A stretch of DNA of 64,000 nucleotides from Lysobacter sp. S4-A87 (GCF_022637455.1 NZ_CP093341.1:1426001-1490000), one strand, 5' to 3'. Positions 25,403 to 35,712 are shown, counted from the first letter of the stretch. Notes: generated by a model not told the origin, from the sequence alone. Made by a program: numbers and translations.

Positions 25403-26744
25403 GCAGGCGCTCCCACAACGCAGGCGGCATGCGCTGCTCGTCGTCGATCACCAGCAGCGGCTCGATTCGCAGGTCCTCTGCATCGAGCTGGGGACGGATC
25501 TCGTTGGCGAAGCGTTCGACCAGTGCGTCCTCGCGCCACTCCGGGCGAACGGTCAGTGCGGCCATGGCGGCGCGCGATTCGCGGCCCTCGCCCACGCACT
25601 CGAACGGCTTGTGGTCCTGGTACTCAAGCAGGGCGTCGTAGCCCGCGGTCTGCGCCGTGTCGTCGAGGAGATTGCGGCCGAAGATCCCCACCAGCCTCGG
25701 CTTGGGCATGAACGGCGCCAGCGCCAGGAACACGAAATGGCACTTCGGGCACACGCCGCACCAGCGATTGGCAGGGCGCTCGCCGAGGATATGGAAGTTG
25801 CGGTTGCAGCTGCTGAAATGGGCGTCGTAGCGGTCGGTGCGGGTGAACTGGCGCGCCACGGCGAGCTCGCTGAGCGGACGCAGCAGCGAGTAGTAATGCA
25901 GGTCGGCGGCGATATGACGCTGCACGTGGTCGCCGATCGCCGACTCGCAGGCCCAGCCCTTGGACCACTGGTGGTTCACCTCGCCGGTACCTTCAATGAG
26001 GCTGCCATAGCTGGCCGAACGCTCGTTGGAGAACACCACCTGGTCGACGCCCAGCAGCAGCGCGGCGAACAGCATGATCATCGAGTTGATCGCCGTCACC
26101 GGGATGTGGCCGTTCCAGGCGCCTTCGCGGTTGTAGTCGAACAGCTGCGGGGCCAGCGAGCGGCCGATGTTGAACGTCGCCAGGCCGGTGCGATCGGCGC
26201 AGGCGCGGATCAGCTGCGAACCGCCGATCCAGGTCACGGTCTGCTCGACTCCCAGCGCACGCAGCGCTTCGATGCTGACCAGCGAGTCCTTGCCGCCGCC
26301 GATGGCGACGAGGGCGTGGTGCTTCAGGCCGAGCGTGGGCGCGACCTCCCCCGCGGTGGCGTTCACCGGGAACTTGATCCTGCCGTGCAGGTTCAGGCCG
26401 TTGCGGTAGGCGAACTCACCCAGGCCGTTGACGTACAGCAGTTCCAGCAGCGCCGCGGTGTCTGCGTCGATGTCGTAGCTGTCGATCAGGATCTGTTCGG
26501 GCACCGCGGCCTTGTAGTAGCTGACGCCGGTGAACAGGTGCAGCAGCCGCAGCGCGCGTTCGACCGCCGCCGCGCGCTCGCCTTCGAGCACGAACGGAGC
26601 ACCAGGCACCGTGACCGTCTCGATCAGCTCCGGGCCATCGTCGAAGGCGTACACCAACTGCGCCACGCCGGTCTGCGCATCGAACGCGCAGCGCACGAAG
26701 CGGAACGCGCGGATGGCGTCGCGTTTGAATTTCCACTCACTCAT
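25383..26744 (-). CDS. murL: UDP-MurNAc-L-Ala-L-Glu epimerase
   Basis: 453 residues from ATG at 26744. A GGGKDS loop (149-154) resembles the ATP-binding loop of PP-loop proteins, and Cys329/332/335 in [10 protein letters not shown] form a likely metal or catalytic cluster. Family and context match MurL, which inverts the terminal L-Glu made by MurD2 to D-Glu. This bypasses glutamate racemase for peptidoglycan. The start overlaps the lysAC stop by four bases. Confidence 0.9.
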   Translation of the reverse strand: MSEWKFKRDAIRAFRFVRCAFDAQTGVAQLVYAFDDGPELIETVTVPGAPFVLEGERAAAVERALRLLHLFTGVSYYKAAVPEQILIDSYDIDADTAALLELLYVNGLGEFAYRNGLNLHGRIKFPVNATAGEVAPTLGLKHHALVAIGGGKDSLVSIEALRALGVEQTVTWIGGSQLIRACADRTGLATFNIGRSLAPQLFDYNREGAWNGHIPVTAINSMIMLFAALLLGVDQVVFSNERSASYGSLIEGTGEVNHQWSKGWACESAIGDHVQRHIAADLHYYSLLRPLSELAVARQFTRTDRYDAHFSSCNRNFHILGERPANRWCGVCPKCHFVFLALAPFMPKPRLVGIFGRNLLDDTAQTAGYDALLEYQDHKPFECVGEGRESRAAMAALTVRPEWREDALVERFANEIRPQLDAEDLRIEPLLVIDDEQRMPPALWERLRAHLAA

Positions 26745-29338
26745 TCGATTACGTCCTCTGCCGGCAGGGCCCGCAGGTTGTAGGTGTTGGCCATCGCCAT
26801 GCCGTAGGCACCGGCGTCGGCGACCAGCATCACGTCGTCCTCGGCGGTGTCGACCGGGAGCGTGCGGCCGCGGCCGAGCACGTCGCTGCTCTCGCAGACC
26901 GGACCGACAACGTCGAATGCCGCCGTCTCGCCGTCGTCGAGGCGGCTCAGGTTGAAGATGCCATGGTAGGCCTCGTACATCGCCGGGCGCATCAGGGCGT
27001 TCATGCCGGCATCGCAACCGATGCGCAGCACGCCGTCCTTCTCGATCACCTGGGTCACTGCCAGCAGCAGCACGCCGCTCTCGGCGACCAGGTAACGACC
27101 GGGCTCGATCACCAGGCCGTAGCGCGGATACGCCGACTTGATCTCTTCCAGCCCGCTGCGCCACTGCGCCAGGTCGAACTCGGGCGACTCGGGCGTGTAC
27201 GGGATCGGCAGGCCACCGCCGATGTCGATCGTTTCGATCGTGCCGACGCTGTCGGCCAGACCGGCCAGGTGCGCATAGACGCCGCGCCAGTGCTGCGGAT
27301 CCTCGATGCCGCTGCCCAGGTGCGCGTGCAGGCCGCTGATGCGCACGCCGAGCTTGCGCGCCTCTTCGATGAAGCCGTCGAAGCGCGTCATCGGCAGGCC
27401 GAACTTGGCCGCCACGCCACCGGTGCGGACCTTCTCGTGGTGGCCTTCGCCGTGGCCCAGGTCGATGCGCAGCCAGATCGTGCGGCCGCGGAACACCTCC
27501 GGCCAGCGTTGCAGCGCTTCGATGTTGTCGAGGGTGACGATGATCCCGCGCGCGAACGCGGCCTCGTACTCGCGCCGCGGCGCGAAGCTCGGCGTGAACA
27601 GCACACGATTGGGCGACAACCCGGGCAGCGCGGCGAACACGTGTTCGAACTCGCCCTGCGACACGCATTCCAGGCCGAAGCCTTCGCCGGTGATGGCCTT
27701 GAGGATGGCCGGGTGCGGATTGGCCTTGATCGCGTAGAAGCAGCGGTCGACCGCGACCGTGGACGTCAGCGAACGGGCGCGCTCGCGCACCGTTGCCAGG
27801 TCGTAGACATAGCGCGGCGTGCCCTGCGCGGCCAGCGCCAGCAGCTGCTCACGCCGACCGCGCCACCATGCCGGCACGCGCTGCGGCTTGCCGTGCGCGA
27901 TCTCGCGCCAGCTCGGGCCGAACACGCTGGCGTCGCGTACCGGCATCGCCCGCGAACGTATCAGTTCGGCGTGCAGGTGCGGCAGCAGGCCGTCGGCATC
28001 GGCCTCGTCGATCACGAAGGTCAGGTTGAGGTCGTTGGACGACTGCGAGATCAGGTGCACGCGCTCGCGACCGAACGTCGCCCAGATGTCGGACAACCGG
28101 TGCAGCAGCGAACGCATGCCACGGCCGACCAGGGTGATCGCCGCGCACGGCGCGATCACCTTGACCCGGCACACCTCGGCCAGGTCGGCACTGAGCGCTT
28201 CCAGCACGTTGGTGGTGACCAGGTTCTCGCTCGGGTCGAGCGAGACGGTGACGTTGGTCTCCGACGAGCCGATCAGGTCGATCGACAGGCCATGGCGCTT
28301 GAAGCGTTCGAACACGTCGGCCAGGAAGCCGACCTGCTGCCACATGCCGATGCTTTCCATCGACACCAGCACGATGCCGTTGCGGCGGCTGATCGCCTTG
28401 ACGCCCGGCACGGTTGCCGCGGTCGCGTCGATGCGCGTGCCCGGAAGGTCCGGGCGCTCGGTATCGAGGATCGCCATCGGCACGCCGGCGTCGCGGCACG
28501 GCGCGATCGAGCGCGGATGCAGGACCTTGGCGCCGGTGGTGGCGATTTCCTGCGCCTCGGCATAGTGCAGCCGGGTGAGCAGGCGCGCCTCGGGCACGTC
28601 GCGCGGATTGGCGCTGAACATGCCCGGCACGTCGGTCCAGATTTCAACGCGCTGCGCCTTCAGCAGCGCACCGAAGTACGCTGCCGATGTATCGGAGCCG
28701 CCGCGGCCGAGGATCGCCGTGCCACCGTCGCCGTGACGGGAGATGAAGCCCTGGGTGATCAGCATCGGCGCCGCCTGCGCGGAGAAGCGCTCGCGGAACG
28801 ATCCTTCACCGGGTGCGCCGTCGCCGTCGAGGCGGCAGTTCACCGACAGGCGCTGCGACCAGGCGTTGGCATTGGGCAGCGACACCGCATCGAGCCAATG
28901 GCGGGCATCGCACCAGCCGAAGTCATGGCCCTGCGTACGCAGATAGGCAGCACCCAGCGTCGACGAGAGCAGCTCGCCCTGTGCCAGCACTTCGGCCTGC
29001 CAGTCGAGCGTGCGCCCGGCCGCGCGCGTGTCAGCGGCCAGTGCCTGCAGCAGCCCCAGGCGCTCGCCCAGCACGACGTCGGCATCCAGGTCGAGTTCGA
29101 CGCAGAACGCGCGGTGGCGCTCGACCAGCGCGGCGATGCGCGCATCGATGCCATCACCGTTGGCAATGGCCTGCAGCTCATTGGTCACGCCCGACAGCGC
29201 CGAGACCACGACCAGCACGCGAACCCCCTCTTCGGCCATGCGTTTTCCGGCGAGGCGTCCGATGGTGTCCCAACGATTGCGGCGAGACACTGATGTGCCG
29301 CCGAACTTGAGTACTACCCAGCGATTCGCTTCCGCCAC
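26741..29338 (-). CDS. lysAC: Bifunctional aspartate kinase/diaminopimelate decarboxylase
   Basis: About 865 residues fusing two enzymes. The N-terminal aspartokinase has VLKFGGTSVSRR and FLGRGGSDT-like (ILGRGGSDTSAAYFG) motifs plus ACT domains. The C-terminal PLP decarboxylase has FYAIKANPHP carrying the lysine, HLGSGIED, EPGRYLVAE and VCESSDVLG. It thus covers the first and last steps of lysine synthesis. No ATG fits; a GTG near 29338 gives the expected N-terminus. It is the first gene of lysAC-murL-murD2, tying lysine/meso-DAP metabolism to muropeptide synthesis. Confidence 0.93.
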   Translation of the reverse strand: MAEANRWVVLKFGGTSVSRRNRWDTIGRLAGKRMAEEGVRVLVVVSALSGVTNELQAIANGDGIDARIAALVERHRAFCVELDLDADVVLGERLGLLQALAADTRAAGRTLDWQAEVLAQGELLSSTLGAAYLRTQGHDFGWCDARHWLDAVSLPNANAWSQRLSVNCRLDGDGAPGEGSFRERFSAQAAPMLITQGFISRHGDGGTAILGRGGSDTSAAYFGALLKAQRVEIWTDVPGMFSANPRDVPEARLLTRLHYAEAQEIATTGAKVLHPRSIAPCRDAGVPMAILDTERPDLPGTRIDATAATVPGVKAISRRNGIVLVSMESIGMWQQVGFLADVFERFKRHGLSIDLIGSSETNVTVSLDPSENLVTTNVLEALSADLAEVCRVKVIAPCAAITLVGRGMRSLLHRLSDIWATFGRERVHLISQSSNDLNLTFVIDEADADGLLPHLHAELIRSRAMPVRDASVFGPSWREIAHGKPQRVPAWWRGRREQLLALAAQGTPRYVYDLATVRERARSLTSTVAVDRCFYAIKANPHPAILKAITGEGFGLECVSQGEFEHVFAALPGLSPNRVLFTPSFAPRREYEAAFARGIIVTLDNIEALQRWPEVFRGRTIWLRIDLGHGEGHHEKVRTGGVAAKFGLPMTRFDGFIEEARKLGVRISGLHAHLGSGIEDPQHWRGVYAHLAGLADSVGTIETIDIGGGLPIPYTPESPEFDLAQWRSGLEEIKSAYPRYGLVIEPGRYLVAESGVLLLAVTQVIEKDGVLRIGCDAGMNALMRPAMYEAYHGIFNLSRLDDGETAAFDVVGPVCESSDVLGRGRTLPVDTAEDDVMLVADAGAYGMAMANTYNLRALPAEDVIE

Positions 29339-29522
29339 CGCAACTGCCCTCTGAGGTTGGATGTGAGTGATGTTCAGGATTGGTAAGTAATTTCGACTGC
29401 AACCGTACGGGCAACGCGCCCCTACAGAACCTAGAATGGCGCGCCAGCTGCGGACTGATGCCCAGGCGCGGCCACAAAGAACGGCAATTCTAATCGATTC
29501 GACCACCTCGGACCCCCGCCGA

Positions 29523-30419
29523 ATGACGCTTCGCCGCTACCTGCAACTGGACGTGTTCGCCGACCGGCCCGGCGCCGGCAATCCCCTGGCCGTGGTGCTG
29601 GACACCGATGGCCTCGACGATGTCCAGATGCAGGCCATCGCCCGCTGGACCCGGCTGCCCGAAACGACGTTCGTCTTCGCCCCGACCCAGCCCGGCGCCA
29701 GCTATCGCATCCGCATGTTCAGTCCGCGCCGCGAGGTCCCGTTCGCCGGACACCCCAGCGTCGGCACCGCGCACGTAGTGCTGGAGGCCGGCCTGGCCGA
29801 AGCCAGCCAGGGCCGCTTGCTGCAGGAAGGCGTGGCGGGCCTGTTGCCGCTGGCGGTCGACGGCGCCGGAGCCTCGCGCACGATCGCCGTTCGCACGCCG
29901 AAGGCGCAGGTGGTCGAGATCGCAGCCGGCCACGATCCGCGCCTGCAATCGGCGCTGTCCGGCCTGGCCCTGGGCGCGCTGCCGCCGGCATTGATGGACG
30001 GAGGCCGGCGCTGGTGGCTGGCCGAGCTGGCCAGCGAATCGGCCCTGCGCGGGGCCAACCCGGACTGGGACGCGATCGCGGCGCTGGCCGAAAGCACCGC
30101 GAGCATGGGCCTGTGCGCCTTCGCCCGTGCCGATGGCGGCCGCGACTACGACCTGGTCGTGCGCGCATTCGTCGGCGCCCCGGCGCGATTCGAGGATGCC
30201 GCCTCAGGCGCCGCCAATGCCACGCTGGCGGCCTGGCTCAATCACAACCACGCCCTGCCCGGCCGTCGGCAGGACGATGGCGGCCACCGTTACAGCGTCA
30301 GCCAGGGTCGCGAGGTCGGTTTCGATGCGCGACTGGAGCTGCGCGTGGACGGCGATGGCGAGGTCTGGTCGGGCGGCCAGGTCTGCAACGTGGTCCGCGG
30401 CACGATCGACTGGGCCTGA
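29523..30419 (+). CDS. PhzF family isomerase/epimerase-like protein
   Basis: 298 residues with the diaminopimelate-epimerase fold. It shows DVFADRPGAGNPLAVV at the start, the catalytic glutamate Glu47 in RLPETTF, FSPRREVPFAGHPSVGTAH near 70, and the C-terminal SQGREVGFDARLELRV. Cellular PhzF homologues have unknown substrates, so phenazine synthesis should not be assumed. ATG at 29523 begins the conserved N-terminus. The gene diverges from lysAC across a ~185 bp region. Confidence 0.85.
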   Translation: MTLRRYLQLDVFADRPGAGNPLAVVLDTDGLDDVQMQAIARWTRLPETTFVFAPTQPGASYRIRMFSPRREVPFAGHPSVGTAHVVLEAGLAEASQGRLLQEGVAGLLPLAVDGAGASRTIAVRTPKAQVVEIAAGHDPRLQSALSGLALGALPPALMDGGRRWWLAELASESALRGANPDWDAIAALAESTASMGLCAFARADGGRDYDLVVRAFVGAPARFEDAASGAANATLAAWLNHNHALPGRRQDDGGHRYSVSQGREVGFDARLELRVDGDGEVWSGGQVCNVVRGTIDWA

Positions 30420-30468
30420 GATCGCCGTCATCCCGTCGAACGCCGGGGTCCAGGCCGTCGTCAGGCCG

Positions 30469-31155
30469 TCAGCCCCAGAGCCACGCCACCACTTGCGCGG
30501 CCACGTCCGCTGCGTCCCGTCCCAGCAGCGGTCCAACGTGCGTTGAACCCGGCAGCCGAAGCAGGCTGGCGTTCCAGGCACCGGCCAGCGCCGCGGTCAC
30601 GGCCGCCGGCACGTCTTCATCCAACTCCGAGGCCACCAGCAGTACCGGGCACTCGGGGATGGCAACCTCCAGCCCCGCCTGCGCCTGGCGCAGCACCGCG
30701 CCGGACTCGTCGCGCCAACGCCGGAAGGCGAACAGCGCGGTCGCATCGTCGGCGTCGGCCAAGGCGGCCCGGGTCGAGGCCAGCCGTGCTTCGAGCCGCC
30801 AGGGCACCAGGTCGGGCCACTCGCGTCGCGCAAGCCGTGCCGACCAGGGTGCCGGAGGCAGCGGGTTGACCAGCACCAGCGCATCGGCGGCATCGGCGCA
30901 GGTCGCCGCCAGCAATCCGCCCAGGCTGGCGCCAATCAGCACACGCGGACGCGGCACCGCTTCCAGCACCGTCCGCAGCTGCGCCCGGTAGTCGTCGAAG
31001 GTGGTGGCGGCCAGCCCGGCATCCACCGGCGCAAGATCGAAGCAGGCGCAGGCGATGCCGTGCGCCTCAAGCACTCCGCACCAGAGGTCCCACTCCCAGC
31101 CACCGCCACCGGCGCCGTGCACCAGCACGGCATGGCGGACCTGCGCGGGCGGCAT
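30469..31155 (-). CDS. Alpha/beta hydrolase
   Basis: 228 residues with the oxyanion region HGAGGGGWEWD (13-23), a nucleophile elbow GASLGG near residue 95, an aspartate in SELDEDVP and a histidine in STHVGPL near the end. Small cytosolic esterase/lipase-like hydrolases of this type have unknown substrates. It lies nine bases after the OsmC gene on the same strand and may be co-transcribed with it. Confidence 0.82.
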   Translation of the reverse strand: MPPAQVRHAVLVHGAGGGGWEWDLWCGVLEAHGIACACFDLAPVDAGLAATTFDDYRAQLRTVLEAVPRPRVLIGASLGGLLAATCADAADALVLVNPLPPAPWSARLARREWPDLVPWRLEARLASTRAALADADDATALFAFRRWRDESGAVLRQAQAGLEVAIPECPVLLVASELDEDVPAAVTAALAGAWNASLLRLPGSTHVGPLLGRDAADVAAQVVAWLWG

Positions 31156-31164
31156 CGGCGACCG

Positions 31165-31602
31165 TCAGCCCTGCAGCGAGGCCGAAAGCGTCACCGGCAC
31201 CGACAGCGCGCGCGAAATCACACAGCCGGCCTTGGCCGCTTCGGCGATCTGCTGGAACTGCTCGGCGCTGATGCCAGGCACCTTGGCGCTGACGATCAGC
31301 TGCACACCGGTGATCGTCGGGCCCGGGTCCATGCCGGGATCCATCGACGCTTCGGCGCGCGTCTCGATCCGCTCCGGGGTGAACCCGGACTTGCCCAGGA
31401 CCGCCGAAAGCGCCATCGAGAAGCAGCCGGCATGCGCCGCAGCCAGCAGCTCCTCGGGGTTGGTGCCCTTCTCGTCGCCGAAGCGGGTCTTGAAGGAGTA
31501 GTTCTGGTCGGCGAACAGACCGCTCTGCGGCGTGCTCATCGCACCCTTGCCAGACTGCAGGTCGCCCTGCCAGACCGCTTCGGCGAAACGCTTGAAGGCC
31601 AT
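31165..31602 (-). CDS. OsmC family peroxiredoxin-like protein
   Basis: 145 residues. The two redox cysteines sit at Cys60 (AAHAGCFSMAL) and Cys127 (AKAGCVISRAL), and NPEELLAAAHAGC is the family signature. OsmC proteins reduce organic hydroperoxides. The length matches OsmC rather than Ohr. It precedes the alpha/beta hydrolase gene on the same strand. Confidence 0.92.
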   Translation of the reverse strand: MAFKRFAEAVWQGDLQSGKGAMSTPQSGLFADQNYSFKTRFGDEKGTNPEELLAAAHAGCFSMALSAVLGKSGFTPERIETRAEASMDPGMDPGPTITGVQLIVSAKVPGISAEQFQQIAEAAKAGCVISRALSVPVTLSASLQG

Positions 31603-31683
31603 GTTGGTGCTCCCGTTGCATGAACGAGCGCACAGCCTAGCGCCTGTAACGTTACCGGGGCATCGCGGACCGGCCGCCCGCGA

Positions 31684-31863
31684 CTAGCGCCGCACCCGCC
31701 GGATCTGGCGCCGCACCCGGAAAATGATGGCCTGCACCGCCAGCGACATCAGGCCGACGATCACCATCAGGTAATCACCGCTCTCGAACCCGTGCTTGAA
31801 GACGATCACCGACGCGATCAGGACGTAGGCGCCAACAACCGCCAGCTTGGTGGACATGTTCAT
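31684..31863 (-). CDS. Small membrane protein
   Basis: 59 residues from ATG at 31863 (MNMSTKLAVVGAYVLIASV) with two hydrophobic segments (about 7-22 and 30-47) and a strongly basic tail FRVRRQIRRVRR that should stay in the cytoplasm. Unknown function. A longer upstream frame lacks plausible sequence. Confidence 0.6.
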   Translation of the reverse strand: MNMSTKLAVVGAYVLIASVIVFKHGFESGDYLMVIVGLMSLAVQAIIFRVRRQIRRVRR

Positions 31864-32216
31864 AGGAATCTCGACAGACGAACGCCGCCCGGCAGGCGGT
31901 CGGATCCGGCTCCGACCCAGGCGCACCAAGGCAACTTCACGCCGGATCTACACCGCCCTCGGCCCTGCGACCTCGCATGCGCCGAACGGAGGCGCCAGCT
32001 TGCATCACTGCCGTGACGGTTCGAATAGGAGGATTCCGAAAGTGGGGCCTTCATCGGCTTCGGCAGGCTTGACCCACCCAGCCCCTTGCGCGAGGCTTGC
32101 CCTCCCGGCTCCCCGCCGGCACCCGCCATGACCGCCCGCCGAGCGCCCAACGCTTCGGCGCGAAGCGCGGACAGCCATGACGGCCTTCCCTCCTCAGCAC
32201 CGGGAGAAGTCCGCTC
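31864..32216. other. Intergenic region upstream of the EF-G paralogue
   Basis: 353 bp between two divergent genes. I see a ribosome binding site GGAGAAG (32203-32209) for the gene at 32217 but no convincing gene, RNA or operator. Local direct similarity is low and no strong hairpin is evident. Confidence 0.5.
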
Positions 32217-34274
32217 ATGTCCTACAGCACACAATCCATCCGCAACGTGGCCTTGGCAGGCCACCCCGGCGCCGGCAAAACCACACTGTTCGAAGCCCTG
32301 CTGCAGGCCGGCGGCGCAATCCAGACGGCAGGCAGCATCGAGCGCGGCAGCACCGTGTCCGATTTCGATGCCATCGAGAAGCAGCGCGGCCACTCGATCG
32401 ACTCGGCCATCGCCAGCATCGACCACGTCGCCGCCAACGGCCAGACCATCCACCTCAACCTGATCGACACCCCCGGCTACCCGGATTTTCGCGGCCCGGC
32501 GTTGTCGGCATTCGGCGCGGTGGAAACGGTGGTGATCGTGGTCGATGCCGACAGCGGCGTCGAATACGGCACGCGCCGGATGATGGAGTACGCCAAGGGA
32601 CGAAACCTGTGCCGCGCCCTGGTGATCAACAAGATCGACCACGAGGCCGCATCGGCCGAGCGCGTGCTCGCCGAACTGCGCGACACCTTCGGCCCCGAGT
32701 GTCTGCCGCTGAACCTTCCCGCCGACGGCGGCAAGAAGGTCATTGACTGTCTCGGCAATACCACCGGCGACAGCGACCTGGGGCCGGTTGCCGACTGGCA
32801 CCAGAAAATCATCGACCAGGTCGTGGAGATCAACGAGTCGGTGATGGAGCACTACCTCGACGTGGGCGAAGGCGGCCTGTCGGGCGAGGAGCTGCACGAC
32901 GCCTTCGAACAGTGCATGCGCGAGGGCCACCTGGTACCGGTGCTGTTCTGCTCGGCGCGGATGAACGTGGGCGTGAAGAAACTGCTGGACGTGGCCGAGC
33001 AGTGGTTCCCCAACCCTGCCGAAGCCAACCCGCCGCCGTTCGAGCGCGGCGCCGAGCGCCAGCGCTTCCAGGCCGTTCCCGATTCGAAGGCGCACGTAGT
33101 GGCCGACGTCTTCAAGATCGTCAACGATCCCTTCGTCGGCAAGCTCGGCATCTTCCGCGTCTACCAGGGGCTGATAAAGAAGGACACGCAGTTGTTCATC
33201 GACGACGGCAAGAAGCCGTTCAAGGTCGGGCACCTGTTCAAGCTCAAGGGCAAGGACCACGTCGAGATCGATCAGGCGCTCCCGGGCGATATTGCCGCCG
33301 TGGCCAAGGTGGACGAGCTGCACTTCGACGCCGTGCTGCACGACAGTCACGACGAGGACCAGATCCGCCTGGCACCGCTGGATTTCCCCAAACCGATGTT
33401 CGGCCTGGCGGTGGATGCGGCGAGCAAGGGACAGGAGCAGAAACTCGCCACCGCGCTGCACAAGCTTGCCGAGGAAGACCCGTGCTTCGTCGTCGAGCAC
33501 GAGACCGAGACCAACGAGACGGTGATCCGCGGCCTGTCCGACCTGCACCTGCGCATCAACCTGGAGCGCCTGAAGGACCGCTACGGCGTCGAGGTGACAT
33601 CGCGTCCGCCGCGCATCGCCTACCGCGAAACGGTCAGCGGCAAGGCCGAGGGCCACCATCGCCACAAGAAGCAGACCGGTGGCGCCGGCCAGTTCGGCGA
33701 GGTGTTCCTGCGCATCGAGCCGTTGCCGCGCGGCGGTGGCTTCGAGTTTGTCGATGAGGTCAAGGGCGGCACCATCCCCGGCCAGTTCATGCCGGCGGTG
33801 GAGAAAGGCGTGCGCCAGGTGCTGGGCAGCGGCGCTGTCGCCGGCTATCCGATCCAGGACGTGCGCGTGATTGTCTACGACGGCAAGCATCACCCCGTCG
33901 ACAGCAAGGAAGTCGCCTTCGTCGCCGCCGGCAAGAAGGCCTTCCTGGATGCGATCGGCAAGGCGCGGCCGCAGGTGCTCGAGCCCATCGTCGAACTGGA
34001 GGTCAATGCGCCCGAGCAGCACATGGGCGACGTCAGCGGCGGACTGGCCAGCAAGCGCGCACGCATCAGCGGCACCGACAGCGTCCGCGGCAACGAGATC
34101 GTGGTGAAGGCGCAAGTGCCGCTGTCCGAGCTGGAGGGCTACGCCGCCGAGCTCAAGTCGGTGACCGCCGGGCGCGGGCGCTACTCGCTCGACTTCAGCC
34201 ACTACGAGCCGGTCCCGGCCAATGTCCAGCAGAAGCTGGTCGAAGCGTACAAGCCCCGCCAGGACGAGGACTGA
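32217..34274 (+). CDS. Elongation factor G-like translational GTPase
   Basis: 685 residues with EF-G domain order: G domain with P-loop GHPGAGKTT (15-23), DTPGYPDF and NKID, then domains II-V. It stands alone, not in the str operon, so it is probably a second EF-G-type factor. The switch I segment reads EKQRGHSID where EF-G has a conserved RGITI. Such paralogues can act in translocation, recycling or rescue; the specific role is open. RBS GGAGAAG is seven bases before the ATG. Confidence 0.88.
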   Translation: MSYSTQSIRNVALAGHPGAGKTTLFEALLQAGGAIQTAGSIERGSTVSDFDAIEKQRGHSIDSAIASIDHVAANGQTIHLNLIDTPGYPDFRGPALSAFGAVETVVIVVDADSGVEYGTRRMMEYAKGRNLCRALVINKIDHEAASAERVLAELRDTFGPECLPLNLPADGGKKVIDCLGNTTGDSDLGPVADWHQKIIDQVVEINESVMEHYLDVGEGGLSGEELHDAFEQCMREGHLVPVLFCSARMNVGVKKLLDVAEQWFPNPAEANPPPFERGAERQRFQAVPDSKAHVVADVFKIVNDPFVGKLGIFRVYQGLIKKDTQLFIDDGKKPFKVGHLFKLKGKDHVEIDQALPGDIAAVAKVDELHFDAVLHDSHDEDQIRLAPLDFPKPMFGLAVDAASKGQEQKLATALHKLAEEDPCFVVEHETETNETVIRGLSDLHLRINLERLKDRYGVEVTSRPPRIAYRETVSGKAEGHHRHKKQTGGAGQFGEVFLRIEPLPRGGGFEFVDEVKGGTIPGQFMPAVEKGVRQVLGSGAVAGYPIQDVRVIVYDGKHHPVDSKEVAFVAAGKKAFLDAIGKARPQVLEPIVELEVNAPEQHMGDVSGGLASKRARISGTDSVRGNEIVVKAQVPLSELEGYAAELKSVTAGRGRYSLDFSHYEPVPANVQQKLVEAYKPRQDED

Positions 34275-34386
34275 CCGCGCGCCCGTCAGCAGGGGCCGGT
34301 GCAGCAGGCCCCTGCAGACACGCCTACAGATACAGGCTTCACATCCCCTGACCCAAGCTGTGGCTTCCCCCGCACAGGAAGCACAC

Positions 34387-35712
34387 ATGCGCCACGGGCA
34401 CCTGGTTGTGCTGCACACCGTGCTGGCCATCGCGACGTTCGCTGCCGCCGCCCCGACCTGGGCACAAGCGGGCAACAGTCGCTCCATCCCCAACTTCGCG
34501 CGCCCGGCCGGATTCCCGGACCCGGCGCTGCGCGTCGAGTACGCGCGCGGCAGCGACGCGCCACCGATGATGGTGCGCACCGGACCGGGCTCGTTCGAGC
34601 CGCTGTACCGCCGCGACGGCACGCCGGCGCGCGCGGCCGGCTACCACATCGCGATGTCGTCGTGCCCGTCGATTCCCGACCGCGGCGGCAGTGCGACCAC
34701 GCGCATGATCGATCTGGCCACGGCCGAGTGGGCGTACTTCGGCCTGCCGGTGCTGGACATGGCGGTGGAGCCGCAGGCGATCGTGCCGCGCATGCCACAG
34801 GCCGCGGGCGTGGTCGACATCATCGCGCCAGGCCGCAACGCCTCGATTGGCGATCGCGTGTTGCGCCAGGCCCCGCGCCTGGGCCTGATGGAGGACGACA
34901 GCCAGGTCAGCGGAACCATCGCCGGTTACTGGGCCGCCACCGGCAGCGAGGAAGCGCTGCGCGTGCAGAGCATCGTCAACTACGGCTGGCACGAAGCCGG
35001 CTGGGCGATGCCGTGGTCAGCGGCGTTCATTTCCTGGCTGGCATGCGAGGCCGGGTTGTCGACCGAGCAGTTCCGCCGCAGCGGCGCGCATTACGAGTAC
35101 GTGCGCGCGGCAGTGCGCGCGCGCGACGGCCAGGACTCCTCGCATGTCTATGTCGCTTACGACCTGACCGAAACCGTACCCGCGGCCGGCGACCTGCTGT
35201 GCACGGCGCGCGGCAACGCCACCTTCGCCTCGATCGCCGACGTGCGTGGCGGCATCAGCGATTCGCTGTCGCTGCATTGCGACCTGGTGGTCAAGACCGA
35301 CCTCGAGCACCGCCGGCTGTTCGCCATCGGCGGCAACGTCAACCACGCCGTGACGCTGTCGGTGATCGCCATCGACGGCAAGGGCAAACCCCTGACCGAC
35401 CGCGACATCGTCGGCGCGCATCGCTGGTTCGCCGTGCTCAAGCCGCGCCAGGGTGCCGCACCGACGCACGACCTCGACGGCACGCCGACGGTGCAGCAGC
35501 TGTACCGCGACTACGCCCGTTACTCCAGCAGCACCCGGGCGCCACCGCCCCTGCCGCTGCAGAGGCGCGGCCAGCCCGCCGGAAAGACGCCCGGCCCTGC
35601 GACCGGCCCGGCCGCCACCCCGCCCGGAACCCAGCCCGGAACCCAGCCCAGGGGCGCAACGAAGGAGACCCCGAAGGAGGCCCCGCAGCAGCCGCCTAAG
35701 AAGACGCCCTGA
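34387..35712 (+). CDS. Exported DUF2272 domain protein
   Basis: 441 residues. A signal peptide (MRHGHLVVLHTVLAIATFAAAAPTWA) precedes a domain with WHEAGWAMPWSAAFISWLA and a later AGDLLCTARG, the pattern of DUF2272, an NlpC/P60/CHAP-like group whose histidines, tryptophans and cysteines hint at hydrolase activity. The C-terminal ~70 residues are low-complexity Pro/Thr/Gln (repeated GTQPGTQP). ATG at 34387 begins the signal peptide. Confidence 0.75.
   Translation: MRHGHLVVLHTVLAIATFAAAAPTWAQAGNSRSIPNFARPAGFPDPALRVEYARGSDAPPMMVRTGPGSFEPLYRRDGTPARAAGYHIAMSSCPSIPDRGGSATTRMIDLATAEWAYFGLPVLDMAVEPQAIVPRMPQAAGVVDIIAPGRNASIGDRVLRQAPRLGLMEDDSQVSGTIAGYWAATGSEEALRVQSIVNYGWHEAGWAMPWSAAFISWLACEAGLSTEQFRRSGAHYEYVRAAVRARDGQDSSHVYVAYDLTETVPAAGDLLCTARGNATFASIADVRGGISDSLSLHCDLVVKTDLEHRRLFAIGGNVNHAVTLSVIAIDGKGKPLTDRDIVGAHRWFAVLKPRQGAAPTHDLDGTPTVQQLYRDYARYSSSTRAPPPLPLQRRGQPAGKTPGPATGPAATPPGTQPGTQPRGATKETPKEAPQQPPKKTP

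Noticed and set aside
29523-30419. Phenazine biosynthesis gene phzF
   Set aside because: Only the fold is PhzF-like; no other phz gene is present, so no phenazine function is claimed.
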